Source: Gammaproteobacteria bacterium
GTDB taxonomy: Bacteria; Pseudomonadota; Gammaproteobacteria; Pseudomonadales; Pseudohongiellaceae
Assembly: GCA_018661465.1 (NCBI GenBank)
Contig: JABJIC010000023.1
Span: forward strand, 26,516-90,515
Reading direction: 5' to 3'
DNA: 64,000 nucleotides
The position numbers were made by a program, and so were the translations under genes. The notes beneath the pieces are model-generated. The model searched no databases. It was not told the origin of the DNA and saw only the letters and a program-made list of their open reading frames with translations. This document shows positions 26,979 to 36,744 of this stretch, piece after piece (position 1 is the first letter of the stretch; every line of letters starts with the position of its first letter).

Positions 26979-27290
26979 ATGTCAAAATCTATCACAGGTA
27001 GTAAGAGGCTACTCATATCATTTCTGGCACTTATGGTGGTTTCGGCTTGCACGGCGACTGCTAGTGAATCAGGCATGAACTTCAACCTTATGTCGGATGA
27101 AGAAATACTCGCCTATAACGCGACCCAGGACAGGGTTTGGGACGAAGTTCTTTGTATTCGGGAAGTTAGGATTCAAAGCCGGATAAAGAAAAGGCACTGT
27201 GCGACGGCATCAAATTGGAACAAGCGTGGCATAAGTTCGGCTGAACAGCTCAACATTATCAGCTTTGGCACGCCTCAGATATTCCACTGA
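26979..27290 (+). CDS. Small predicted lipoprotein (paralogue B)
   Basis: This 103-residue protein has a signal peptide with lipobox VVSAC, so Cys24 would be the lipidated residue. It is a diverged copy of the gene 69 bases upstream. Both have MSxEE-like and YN segments, the C-x14-C spacing, and a basic xRRRHC/xKKRHC motif followed by Ala. The mature segment ends in a similar G-T-x-x-F stretch. The function is unknown. The tandem pair sits between a GST-like gene and glutathione reductase, but I have no evidence of a shared pathway. Confidence 0.75.
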   Translation: MSKSITGSKRLLISFLALMVVSACTATASESGMNFNLMSDEEILAYNATQDRVWDEVLCIREVRIQSRIKKRHCATASNWNKRGISSAEQLNIISFGTPQIFH

Positions 27291-27378
27291 ACCTTTCTCA
27301 ATGTAGCTTAACTAGTCTAATTGGTGTTTTGGGAAGAGTAGTACGCTTGCTTCGAAGCAGCTCATTCAGCTCCTCTCT

Positions 27379-27408
27379 TATTTCCGGTAATCTTTATTAC
27401 CGGAAATA
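27379..27408. repeat. Perfect 13-bp inverted repeat with 4-base loop
   Basis: TATTTCCGGTAAT (27379-27391) and ATTACCGGAAATA (27396-27408) are exact reverse complements around CTTT. It lies between the convergent lipoprotein B and gor genes, 88 bases after the former and about 100 beyond the end of the latter. No T-run follows on either strand, so it is not a textbook terminator. It may be a transcript-stabilising hairpin, a protein-binding palindrome or one copy of a dispersed repeat. Confidence 0.85.
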
Positions 27409-27506
27409 GTGAGATATGTAGTCATAGCTCGTATAAAGGCTATATTAAGTCTATTCAGCCAGTTATGAGTACTTCTTCAACCATATAGCTAACACACGCG
27501 AAACTA

Positions 27507-28871
27507 CTAATTAGCTTTGTGCAGCTTCCTCTTTGTGCGCATGGTGACAAACTCTTCAGCCAATGTTGGATGGATTCCGATCGTATTATCGAAGTCCGCT
27601 TTTGTAGCTCCACTATTCATTGCTACAGCAAAACCCTGCACTAACTCACCTGCGTCTGGCCCAGCCATGTGCAGACCAATAACCCGATCGGACACCTTAT
27701 CTACAATCAGCTTAATGAACGACATTTCATTACGACCACTTAATGTGTGCTTGAGCTGTCTGACAGACGCCATATAGACATCTACGTCGAGCTTTGCCTC
27801 AACAGCTTCAATCTCGGTTAAGCCTACGGTTCCGAGGTTTGGGTGGCAAAATACAGCACTGGGAACATTCTTATAGCTCATAGCCCTGGATTCGCCTGAA
27901 AACAGCGCTCTGGCCACTAGCTGACCCTCAGCCAAAGCCACTGGAGTTAAGGCAATACGGTCTATGGCATCACCCACAGCATAAACCGACGGCTCATCGG
28001 TGCAGAATTCATCAGTGACGATAATTGCCCCGGATTTCGAGGTCTTTATAGCAGTATTTTCCAAGCCTAGATCCGCTGTCATTGGCTTTCGGCCTGTAGC
28101 AGATAGTACAGCCTGGCACTCAATCTGACTTTCGTCTTTAAAATGCACGGTTAATTGGTTGTTATTATTCGTTATTTTCTTAACATCTGTATCTAGCTTA
28201 AGCGTAAAATCCTTGCCTAATTCGGCAGTTATAAAGTCACGAACATCCTCATCAAAACCCCGCAGCAGCTTGTTGCCTCGATATACCAGGGTGGTCTCGC
28301 AGCCCAATCGGGTGAATATACTGGCAAACTCAACGGCTATATACCCGCCACCAATGATTACCATTGATTCAGGCAGGCTCTCCATCGCGAAAATATCATT
28401 GGAATTAAGCAGGTACTGGCTACCTTCGTATTCGGGCGCCCAAGGCCAGCCACCAACGGCAATAAGTATGTATTTAGCGGTAATGACTTTGCCATCGATC
28501 TCCACCTCATGAGCAGATTTGAAGCGTGCGCGAGATTGAAATACTGTGACATTGTTATTGTCTAGAATGGCTTTATATATGCCATTTAAACGATTGATTT
28601 CATTGTCTTTGTTTTCCTTCAGTTTCTGCCAATCGAAGCGGGCGCCCTGAATACTCCAACCGAAGCCTGCGCTGTCCTGAAAATCATCCCGATAATGGGC
28701 GGCATAACTGAATAGCTTCTTGGGTACACAGCCAACATTGACGCATGTGCCACCAAAATAGCGTTCCTCGGCAACGCCGACACGCGCACCTAGATTTGCT
28801 GCAATACGGCATGCCCGAACACCTCCGGACCCCGCTCCTATTACAAACAAATCGAAATCATACTCTGCCAT
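27507..28871 (-). CDS. gor: Glutathione-disulfide reductase
   Basis: Gor reduces oxidised glutathione with NADPH and FAD, keeping the cytoplasm reduced. The 454-residue protein has the FAD motif GAGSGG (12-17) and the redox pair Cys43 and Cys48 in GGTCVNVGCVPKK. It also has the NAD(P)-binding IIGGGYIAVEFA stretch and the C-terminal GIHPTLAEEF with the histidine base. AAGGAT precedes the ATG. It is divergent from the AlkB-type gene with 69 bases between starts. Lipoamide dehydrogenase also shares this fold, but the C-terminus and length favour Gor. Confidence 0.95.
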   Translation of the reverse strand: MAEYDFDLFVIGAGSGGVRACRIAANLGARVGVAEERYFGGTCVNVGCVPKKLFSYAAHYRDDFQDSAGFGWSIQGARFDWQKLKENKDNEINRLNGIYKAILDNNNVTVFQSRARFKSAHEVEIDGKVITAKYILIAVGGWPWAPEYEGSQYLLNSNDIFAMESLPESMVIIGGGYIAVEFASIFTRLGCETTLVYRGNKLLRGFDEDVRDFITAELGKDFTLKLDTDVKKITNNNNQLTVHFKDESQIECQAVLSATGRKPMTADLGLENTAIKTSKSGAIIVTDEFCTDEPSVYAVGDAIDRIALTPVALAEGQLVARALFSGESRAMSYKNVPSAVFCHPNLGTVGLTEIEAVEAKLDVDVYMASVRQLKHTLSGRNEMSFIKLIVDKVSDRVIGLHMAGPDAGELVQGFAVAMNSGATKADFDNTIGIHPTLAEEFVTMRTKRKLHKAN

Positions 28872-28940
28872 TTATTGTATCCTTGAACATCTGTTTCGCG
28901 ATTGAACCGCATTATGCACCAGCCTCTCCATTGAGACATC

Positions 28941-29591
28941 ATGCAAGCATCTCTATTCCAGACAAATCCTGAGCAAAACCACTACACGGAACATCAGTTA
29001 GGCGATGGGAAGATCTCCGAATATCCCCATGCCTTTGACTCAAAGGAATCTGAGTCTCTGCTGGCTACGCTAATGGAATTAATCCCCTGGCAGCAAGACT
29101 ATCTAAGAATTGCTGGTAAAACAGTAGCTGTGCCAAGGCTGCAATGCTGGATGGGTGATAGCGCGAGCAACTATGGCTACTCGGGAATTCGACTCACTCC
29201 CTCACCCTGGCAATCCGATGTCAGCTTAATCCGTCAACGTGTAGAAAATTTATGCGATCTCAAATTCAATTCTGTTTTACTGAATTATTACCGAAATGGA
29301 AATGACAGCGTAGCCTGGCATGCAGACGATGAAGTCGAACTTGGTAAGAATCCAATCATTGCATCCGTGAGCTTCGGCGTTGAAAGAAAATTTCAGCTCA
29401 AGCGAAAACAGGCAACAAGCAGCTCTCAGAACAAGTTTATAATGACGCTAGGTAACGGAAGCTTAATAGTAATGGGCAAGGACTTGCAACAGAACTGGCT
29501 GCATCAAGTGCCTAAAGAAAAACACTTACAAGAACCTAGAATAAATCTCACTTTTCGAAACATCGTTACAAGCCAGCATATCAACAAATAG
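28941..29591 (+). CDS. alkB: AlkB-type 2-oxoglutarate/Fe(II) dioxygenase
   Basis: AlkB-type enzymes remove methyl and etheno lesions from DNA or RNA bases by oxidative dealkylation. The 216-residue protein has the iron triad His127-x-Asp129 in WHADDE and His188 in WLHQVPK. Arg200 in EPRINLTFR binds 2-oxoglutarate. The NYYRNGNDSVAWHADDE segment is close to the ALKBH2/3-like bacterial branch rather than E. coli AlkB itself, so the symbol is by family only. No Ada box or ada gene is nearby. The LhgO-type gene follows 37 bases later. Confidence 0.9.
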   Translation: MQASLFQTNPEQNHYTEHQLGDGKISEYPHAFDSKESESLLATLMELIPWQQDYLRIAGKTVAVPRLQCWMGDSASNYGYSGIRLTPSPWQSDVSLIRQRVENLCDLKFNSVLLNYYRNGNDSVAWHADDEVELGKNPIIASVSFGVERKFQLKRKQATSSSQNKFIMTLGNGSLIVMGKDLQQNWLHQVPKEKHLQEPRINLTFRNIVTSQHINK

Positions 29592-29628
29592 TTCTAAGTA
29601 ATAAACAAAGTTATAGAGAAAGAACATT

Positions 29629-30768
29629 ATGGATGAGTTTGATATTTGCATAGCCGGAGCCGGTGTAATCGGCCTGGCTATCTGTAAGCAGTTATCAACT
29701 CATCCGAGCTTTGCCGGGCGAAGTATCTTATTGCTGGATCAGGAGAATAATTTCGGCCAACATACTAGCAGTCGAAACAGTGAAGTTATTCATGCCGGCA
29801 TCTACTATCAAAGCGGCAGCCTGAAATCGCAGTTATGTGTCGAAGGAAAACAATTACTCTATGAATATTGCCTTGCCCATCAAGTGCCGCATAAGAAAAT
29901 TCAAAAATTAATTGTCGCACAAAAATATGATGAGAATGCATTGAGCGCGCTTGCACAAAAAGCCGAGGCCAACGGTGTATTCGACCTGCAAATTATCGAA
30001 GGTAAGAAATTGCAGGAGTTAGAGCCTAGCGTAAAAGGTGAGGCCGCCCTGCTTTCGCCATCTACTGGAATCATTGATAGTCACGGCTATATGCAGAGCC
30101 TCCTGCATGTCGCGCAAGCTAACGGCGCCGAATTTTACCCAAAAACACGAATCGAAAAAGTAGAACCAATGCAAACAGGCTTTAAGGTTCACACCCTAAT
30201 CGAAGAAGAAACTAATCCGCAGCATTACGAATTCTTCTGCAGGAAATTTATTAATAGTTGCGGTCTTTATGCGCAAGACCTCGCCAAGCGTATTGACGGC
30301 CTCAATCCAAAGCATATTCCTGAGCTGCACCTATGTAAGGGCGACTACTTTAGCTACTCAGGCAAAAATCCTTTTACACACTTGATCTATCCTATGCCTG
30401 AAAAGAATGAATCCGGCTTGGGTATTCATGCGACGATAGACATGGGTTCTCAGTTGCGCTTTGGACCAGATGCAGAATATGTTGATCACATAGACTATGG
30501 CATTAATCCTAATAAAGCCGATATTCTCGCCGCATCTATACGCAGATACTTTCCCGCAATACGCGCCGAAGATTTAACTCCATCATACTCAGGCATACGA
30601 CCGAAGCTGGCGGCGTTTGGAGAAGCTGCTGCAGACTTTACTATACAGTCATGGAAGGAACACGGCATCGAAGGTTTAGTACAATTATTTGGCATGGAAT
30701 CTCCAGGCCTCACCTCGAGCCTGGCAGTAGCAAATCATGTCATAGCAGAACTCGAAGAAATGAGCTGA
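29629..30768 (+). CDS. lhgO: FAD-dependent oxidoreductase, L-2-hydroxyglutarate oxidase type (LhgO)
   Basis: The 379-residue protein has an N-terminal FAD-binding GAGVIGLAICKQL and the SRNSEVIHAGIYY motif with the substrate-region histidine that marks L-2-hydroxyglutarate dehydrogenases. LhgO oxidises L-2-hydroxyglutarate to 2-oxoglutarate and passes electrons to quinones. The C-terminal PSYSGIRPKL segment fits the same DAO family. Glycerol-3-phosphate dehydrogenase relatives share the fold, so the substrate is inferred. Its TGA directly abuts the TGA of convergent pilZ (TGATCA), leaving no space for a terminator. Confidence 0.82.
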   Translation: MDEFDICIAGAGVIGLAICKQLSTHPSFAGRSILLLDQENNFGQHTSSRNSEVIHAGIYYQSGSLKSQLCVEGKQLLYEYCLAHQVPHKKIQKLIVAQKYDENALSALAQKAEANGVFDLQIIEGKKLQELEPSVKGEAALLSPSTGIIDSHGYMQSLLHVAQANGAEFYPKTRIEKVEPMQTGFKVHTLIEEETNPQHYEFFCRKFINSCGLYAQDLAKRIDGLNPKHIPELHLCKGDYFSYSGKNPFTHLIYPMPEKNESGLGIHATIDMGSQLRFGPDAEYVDHIDYGINPNKADILAASIRRYFPAIRAEDLTPSYSGIRPKLAAFGEAAADFTIQSWKEHGIEGLVQLFGMESPGLTSSLAVANHVIAELEEMS

Positions 30769-31101
30769 TCACCAGGCTAAATTGAAATCCCTGCCAGCAT
30801 TAGCTAAGACTGATTTAATTCGATCCAGTAAATCCTGATCAACAGAAAGAAATTGCAATCCAATTCCTGGCAAGCGACCGCCATCGAGCCCGGGTTCGTT
30901 TATCATTGCCACTTGGCAATACAGCGGCCAAACCCTGTTTTCTTCAAATAGTTTTAAGAGAACGAAAACATAAGACCCTAGGGGCAAATCCCTTTGTGTA
31001 GGAATGAATATCCCACCATTGCGCAGGAAAGGAATCCAGCATTTAGAAAGGCTCGTACAATCAGAGATTCTCACATCCAGAATGCAGTTGTTATGCTTCA
31101 A
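30769..31101 (-). CDS. pilZ: Type IV pilus protein PilZ
   Basis: PilZ is a small cytoplasmic protein needed for type IV pilus assembly, where it works with FimX and PilB. The 110-residue product has PFLRNGGIFIPT and LPLGSYVFVLLKL, then PGIGLQF, which match Pseudomonas PilZ. The canonical c-di-GMP-binding arginine motif is not seen, as in PilZ itself. The start is TTG at 31101, supported by AAGGTG just upstream. The position beside holB and tmk is the one known in Pseudomonas. It suggests type IV pili encoded elsewhere. Confidence 0.9.
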   Translation of the reverse strand: MKHNNCILDVRISDCTSLSKCWIPFLRNGGIFIPTQRDLPLGSYVFVLLKLFEENRVWPLYCQVAMINEPGLDGGRLPGIGLQFLSVDQDLLDRIKSVLANAGRDFNLAW

Positions 31102-31220
31102 TACTCACCTTAAACAGAGTTTATTTGGGCTGGAGTTATTTAGACCATGCTCGCCTAAACAGAGGCTGCTGATTCCTTCTCAAAAGAATTGGTCAATTCA
31201 CACTGAAAAAGGGATTCCAG

Positions 31221-32287
31221 CTATTCGACAACAAGAGGAAGCTTGTCCCACTGCCAGAGGATTGACTCAAGCAGGAGCTGAGGATTTGGATTAGTAGTGC
31301 TTGTCAGCTGTCTTCGAGCCTTATTCAATTCCTGATCAAATACCAATAGCTCGCGAAGAGCTAACTTTAGTGTCGACTGCGTACAATTAACTCTAGAACA
31401 TAATTCAGTTATTGCACTGTTTCTCGAGTCACTAGTTTCCTCGCTTTCTGCCTCGGTTTCGCTACCAATTAACTTCTTAATAAGAGCCGTCGAAAACAGA
31501 GACAGGTAATGCAGTGTTTTACCACATCCAATTTTTGTTGCCAGGCCTGTCACGGAATGCAGAGTGGCTGAACCAGCCTTTAGCTTATACAGGATTCTTA
31601 AGAACTCACTCAGTGATTTCAGCTCACCTTCTTCGGCCAAGCTTAGGGCGTAAAGCGGTCTGTTAAATGATGCCTCCAGTAGTTCTACCAGATCTTCTTT
31701 GTCCGACTCTGAAAGTCGACCTTCCAACCATGCCTCTGCCTGCTCTCTATTCGCAGTAGGAAACTTTATCGTCTGGCAGCGACTGCGGATAGTAGGTAAA
31801 AGACGTCCCGGTAAATCGCTCACCAGAAAGATAAAAGTATTTGGACTGGGTTCTTCAAGGGTTTTTAGCAAGGCGTTCGCGGCGCTGATATTGAGGCGGT
31901 GAGCATCTTGAATTAGTACTACCTTGCAGGAACCCGAGTGACTAGTCTTATGGGCGAATTCGGATAAGGCTCTTATCTGATCTACCTTTATCTCCTTACT
32001 GCCCTCTTCTATGGAGATATCTAAAATATCAGGATGGAAGTCTCTTCCTCCCTGCAAACAGTTAACGCAACTTCCGCAGGCTCTGGTGCCTGACGGAGAC
32101 GCACAAATCATCAAGCGGGAAAACGCAGTGAGGAAATCCGTTTTACCCAAACCGGACACCCCGGTTATAAGTAGAGAATGGGCCAGTCGCTGCTTAGTGA
32201 AAGCCGCGCTTAAATCTTGCCAAAGCGGTTCCTGCCATGGATAGGGTAGTTCTTCGAATTCGTCACCAGCTTCATTCAGTTCAGTCA

Positions 32288-32288
<1 letters not shown>
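31221..32288 (-). CDS. holB: DNA polymerase III subunit delta' (HolB)
   Basis: Delta' is part of the clamp loader that opens the beta sliding clamp. The 355-residue protein has the P-loop-like GVSGLGKT (43-50) and a zinc module with Cys61, Cys70, Cys73 and Cys76. It also has the DAHRLNISAANALLKTLEEP sensor region and an SRC arginine-finger motif in RSRCQTIKF. E. coli delta' lacks a normal P-loop; the one here looks more complete, as in several other bacteria. Its ATG overlaps the tmk TGA by one base. About 120 bases separate it from pilZ. Confidence 0.93.
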
Positions 32289-32938
<650 letters not shown>

Positions 32939-32986
32939 TTATTAAGAGTGCTATTTCTGCTGATATTTAAACGGACTTACAGAGGT

Positions 32987-34027
32987 TTACTGAACTACAT
33001 TTTCCGCCTGTCGCTGAAATTCCTGAACCGCTTGGTTATGCTGTTCCAGATTACTGGAAAACTGATGACTGCCATCTCCCCGTGATACAAAATATAAATA
33101 GTCCGACTCCAGTGGGTTCAAGGTCGCATTGATCGATTCGAGACCAGCCAGGGCAATCGGCGATGGCGGTAATCCAGAGATGCGATAGGTATTATAATCA
33201 GTCTGTTCCTGTAAATCAGTTCGAGCAATATTGCCCTGATAGCGGTCTCCCATTCCGTATATCACGGTAGGATCCGACTGCAATCTCATTCCGGTTTCTA
33301 GCCTTCTAACGAACACGCCAGCCACATGCCCTCTCTCGCTATTGTTCGCAGATTCCTTCTCTACAATTGACGCTAGTATCAAAGCCTCATAAGAAGATTC
33401 AAATGGCAGGGCACCGAGCCGAGACTCCCAACTCTGATTCAGAACTTCATTCAGGCGTCTATTTGCCCTCAGTAGTAGATCCAGATCAGATTCTCCCTTG
33501 GTGTAAAAGTAAGTGTCCGGAAATAGCATTCCTTCAGGGGTTTCTTGATCTATGCCTAGTAGCCTGGATATCTCTAAAGGGTTCTTGTCTTTCAATTCCA
33601 AGGAGATTTTTTCCCTGTTCCAGATTTCCTCCAGGGCCTGCTGAAAGGTCCAGCCTTCAACCAGAGTAACTCGATACTGAACAGAGTCACCGGATACTAT
33701 TTTATCAAGCAGATCAGAGGCAGTAAGGCTTGGTGATAATTCATACTCCCCGACACGTATGGAACCTTCGACACCACGCAAGCGAGCAAGTAGTTTGAAA
33801 GTAAATGCGTTAACTATGTAGTCTTTTTCTTCGAGCTCATTCGCGACAGCCGACAGTGAACTGCCCGGCAGAACCTCGAATATTTCCGCTTCTGAAACCT
33901 GAGCAGTGTGCGTGTATAGAGAGCGATATATGGAACCGAATTCAATCAGTAAAAAACCGACAACCAGAACACTCGCAGCAACACGATTCTTATAGGAAAG
34001 GTTTGTCGGAAGCAGCGAGAAGCTCAT
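32987..34027 (-). CDS. mltG: Endolytic murein transglycosylase MltG
   Basis: MltG (YceG) is an inner-membrane lytic transglycosylase that cuts nascent peptidoglycan strands. A single N-terminal membrane helix is followed by a LysM-like region and the YceG domain. The catalytic glutamate lies in LASIVEKESAN, and LQSDPTVIYGMG and ISGLPPSPIALAG are family landmarks. I use the ATG at 34027 (346 residues), which overlaps the pabC end by 38 bases. The alternative at 34087 would overlap by 98. Coupled translation with pabC is likely. Confidence 0.93.
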   Translation of the reverse strand: MSFSLLPTNLSYKNRVAASVLVVGFLLIEFGSIYRSLYTHTAQVSEAEIFEVLPGSSLSAVANELEEKDYIVNAFTFKLLARLRGVEGSIRVGEYELSPSLTASDLLDKIVSGDSVQYRVTLVEGWTFQQALEEIWNREKISLELKDKNPLEISRLLGIDQETPEGMLFPDTYFYTKGESDLDLLLRANRRLNEVLNQSWESRLGALPFESSYEALILASIVEKESANNSERGHVAGVFVRRLETGMRLQSDPTVIYGMGDRYQGNIARTDLQEQTDYNTYRISGLPPSPIALAGLESINATLNPLESDYLYFVSRGDGSHQFSSNLEQHNQAVQEFQRQAENVVQ

Positions 34028-34874
34028 GACTATATTGAATTGCCTGCTGAGTAAAAGACCCGAGTAAGAATGGATAAACCCTAGCATTTTCTACCAATTT
34101 AATCACCGGCCAAACACCGATAACACTATTACATAGAAAAATTTCATCACACTGGCTTAAGTCTGACAGCGTCCAGGAAACCTTACTAATCTCAATCCCG
34201 CCCTGATGAAACTTGTGTTCGAGATATTGCTGCATTACTCCATGGACACCGGCTGTTTCCATCGAAGGGCAATACAATTTCCCTTCCTTCGCCATTAACA
34301 CATTACTCCGGCAAGCTTCGATGACAACGCCCATCTGATCGAGACAGAGACCTTCTGCATAGGGCTTTACCAACTCACTTGAGGCAAGGACTTGATCCAG
34401 GCGATTGAGATGTTTGTGACCAGCGAGTGACGAGCTCATGCTTAGTCTATGTTGGCAAACCATTAGCTCTACACCCTGCTCTGCATCTTGCTCAGAAGCA
34501 GGCATGTCGTGGAACTGTAAAATTCGAGTGTGACCGGAGTCTGCTGACGGAGTGTAGCCGCGCCCCCCACTACCTCTGCTTACTATTATTTTTAGCACTC
34601 CTTCGGCTTGATTACTCTCGAGAAGTTTACCAACTTCTAACTTGAGCAAAACAATATCCAAGGGAATCCTTAGAAAGGTACAGCTGTCAGTTAAGCGCTG
34701 ATAATGCCGCTCGGCCAGAACTGGCTGAGCATTGTAGATACGGATAGTCTCAAAGCAGCCATCTCCGTATTGAAGGCTGCGATCAGAAACTGAGATTACA
34801 TTTGAATTCTGGCCATTAACCAGACAACGAGGAGACAGTGATTGAGAAGATTGGCCGGAATTGTCTGCTGACAT
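33990..34874 (-). CDS. pabC: Aminodeoxychorismate lyase PabC
   Basis: PabC makes p-aminobenzoate and pyruvate from aminodeoxychorismate for folate synthesis. It is a fold-type IV PLP enzyme of 294 residues. Landmarks are SLQYGDGCFETIRI (33-46), the PLP lysine at 154 in GHKHLNRLDQVLAS, and a segment near EACRSNVLM that holds the cofactor. It lies six bases downstream of fabF, the usual context of pabC. Related branched-chain aminotransferases share the fold, but size and neighbours favour PabC. Confidence 0.93.
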   Translation of the reverse strand: MSADNSGQSSQSLSPRCLVNGQNSNVISVSDRSLQYGDGCFETIRIYNAQPVLAERHYQRLTDSCTFLRIPLDIVLLKLEVGKLLESNQAEGVLKIIVSRGSGGRGYTPSADSGHTRILQFHDMPASEQDAEQGVELMVCQHRLSMSSSLAGHKHLNRLDQVLASSELVKPYAEGLCLDQMGVVIEACRSNVLMAKEGKLYCPSMETAGVHGVMQQYLEHKFHQGGIEISKVSWTLSDLSQCDEIFLCNSVIGVWPVIKLVENARVYPFLLGSFTQQAIQYSHELLAASDKPFL

Positions 34875-34880
34875 TCCGTC

Positions 34881-36122
34881 TTAGTCTGTTTTGGAAAAAA
34901 TTAGACTGCCATTTGTACCGCCGAAGCCGAACGAGTTGGAAAGAACGACATTCAGCTCCTGATCTCTGCTGTCATGTGGTACGTAGTCCAAATCACAAGC
35001 TTCGTCAGGGTTATCCAGGTTTATAGTGGGGCTAACCACCTGATCGCGAAGACTCAACACTGAAATAACGGCTTCAACTGCGCCAGAAGCGCCCAGTAAA
35101 TGGCCAATCATAGACTTGCTGGAGCCAACACTCAGTTTCTTGGCGTGATCTCCAAAAACCAACTTAATTGCATTAGTCTCAGCGACGTCACCGGCAATAG
35201 TCGATGTACCATGGGCATTCACGTAGTCCACATCCTCAGGATTCATGTTGGCACTCAATAGAGCATTGCGCATGCATAGTGCCGCTCCGGTGCCACCTTC
35301 TGAAGGGGAAGTCATATGATAGGCATCACCACTCATACCAAAACCGGTCAACTCAGCATAAATAGTCGCTCCACGAGCGCGAGCATGTTCGTACTCTTCG
35401 AGCACCATTACACCAGCGCCATCGCTTAGCACGAAGCCGTCACGATCCTTATCCCAGGGGCGACTGGCTTTTTGAGGGTCGTCATTACGTTTAGAGAGTG
35501 CCCGCGCTGCACAGAACCCTCCCAAGCCCACAGGGGTTGTAGCTCCCTCTGCGCCACCCGCCAGCATTACGTCTGCCTGATTTGCGCTTATCATATTAGC
35601 CGCCAAACCAATATTATGAGTGCCAGTAGTACAGGCCGTGGTAACCGCTATATTGGGACCTTGAAGACCGAATCTTATGGACAGCGATCCACCGATCATA
35701 TTGATGATCGAGCCAGGAACAAAAAATGGAGAAACCTTTCTCGGGCCAGAGTCGCGGATCAGCAAAGCATTTTCTTCAATGCTGCTGATGCCACCAATGC
35801 CGGATCCGATTGCTACACCCGCTCTCTCTAGGTTTAGTGAACTGTCTTCGAGGCCAGAGTCCTGAAATGCTTGCACTCCGGCAGCAACACCGTAATGCAT
35901 AAAAACATCCATACGCCGAGCTTCTTTGGCGAGCATATAATCAGTGCAGTCAAAATTCTTTATGGAGCCACCGAATTGCGTACTGAATTCGCTGGTATCA
36001 AAATGCTCTATAGCGTTTATGCCGCTCTGACCATTTTTTAGTGCGGACCAAGCCGAATCTACATCATTCCCTACAGGAGTGATTAAACCCAGACCTGTTA
36101 CTACTACTCTTCTGCTGCTCAA
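34881..36122 (-). CDS. fabF: Beta-ketoacyl-ACP synthase II (FabF)
   Basis: FabF condenses malonyl-ACP with acyl-ACP in fatty-acid elongation, including the temperature-dependent palmitoleate to cis-vaccenate step. The nucleophile is Cys164 in [10 protein letters not shown], with the histidines in VNAHGTST and [11 protein letters not shown] choose the TTG at 36122 because GGGAG stands nine bases upstream and it gives 413 residues, exactly the E. coli length. An ATG at 36143 would place the ribosome-binding site inside the gene. acpP lies 97 bases upstream and pabC six downstream. Confidence 0.97.
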   Translation of the reverse strand: MSSRRVVVTGLGLITPVGNDVDSAWSALKNGQSGINAIEHFDTSEFSTQFGGSIKNFDCTDYMLAKEARRMDVFMHYGVAAGVQAFQDSGLEDSSLNLERAGVAIGSGIGGISSIEENALLIRDSGPRKVSPFFVPGSIINMIGGSLSIRFGLQGPNIAVTTACTTGTHNIGLAANMISANQADVMLAGGAEGATTPVGLGGFCAARALSKRNDDPQKASRPWDKDRDGFVLSDGAGVMVLEEYEHARARGATIYAELTGFGMSGDAYHMTSPSEGGTGAALCMRNALLSANMNPEDVDYVNAHGTSTIAGDVAETNAIKLVFGDHAKKLSVGSSKSMIGHLLGASGAVEAVISVLSLRDQVVSPTINLDNPDEACDLDYVPHDSRDQELNVVLSNSFGFGGTNGSLIFSKTD

Positions 36123-36219
36123 TGGAAAGATCTCCCAGCCCAATTACTTCTAAGCCAAATAAACAAAAGCTACTCAGGAGTAAACCGGAGTAGCTTTGCA
36201 ATCGAGTATTCGTTCTTAC

Positions 36220-36453
36220 TTACAGATGGTTATTGATGTAATCAGTAGCCAATTGAACTGTAGTGATTTTTTCAGCTTCTTCATCAGGGATTTCTGTTTC
36301 AAATTCCTCTTCCAAAGCCATAACCAATTCGACGGTATCTAGAGAATCAGCGCCTAAATCTTCCACAAATGAAGCAGAAGGTTTTACTTCGTCTTCCTTA
36401 ACGCCAAGTTGCTCGCAGACTATTTTTTTAACGCGCTCTTCAATGCTACTCAT
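36220..36453 (-). CDS. acpP: Acyl carrier protein
   Basis: ACP carries growing acyl chains on a 4'-phosphopantetheine attached to Ser37 in GADSLDTVE. The 77-residue acidic helical protein has the expected length. A 291-base gap separates it from fabG, which suggests its own strong promoter, as known for acpP in other bacteria. It is followed by fabF. Confidence 0.98.
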   Translation of the reverse strand: MSSIEERVKKIVCEQLGVKEDEVKPSASFVEDLGADSLDTVELVMALEEEFETEIPDEEAEKITTVQLATDYINNHL

Positions 36454-36744
36454 ATCTTTTATTAGCTCCGTATCTCGCTATATTTACAGCGGTTATTCTT
36501 GTAGACCTTTATCGAAATCCTGTCACTATTCTTTTTGAAAAACAGTCACTTTGCTAACGATTATCGTGTCATTTAGATGAGTGATTAGGCATCAAATTCT
36601 TCCTCGCGGATGCCTATCCGGCTCAATTCAGGACGCAAGTTTACCTCTATTTGAAGGCGATGTAATGCCTAAATTTAAATTTTAATATTGCCTGAAACAA
36701 ACCCTTGTATATCAAAAGGTTATGTGGCTTTTTCGGCCCTGTTT
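36454..36744. other. Gap between fabG and acpP, probable acpP promoter region
   Basis: No protein frame fits this 291-base stretch. On the minus strand a plausible sigma-70 promoter is GTGACA, 17 bases, TACAAG, in the last 90 bases before acpP (about 36495-36525). It has moderate fit and is offered only as a candidate. An extra acpP promoter would explain how ACP can be made in excess over the enzymes. Confidence 0.35.
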
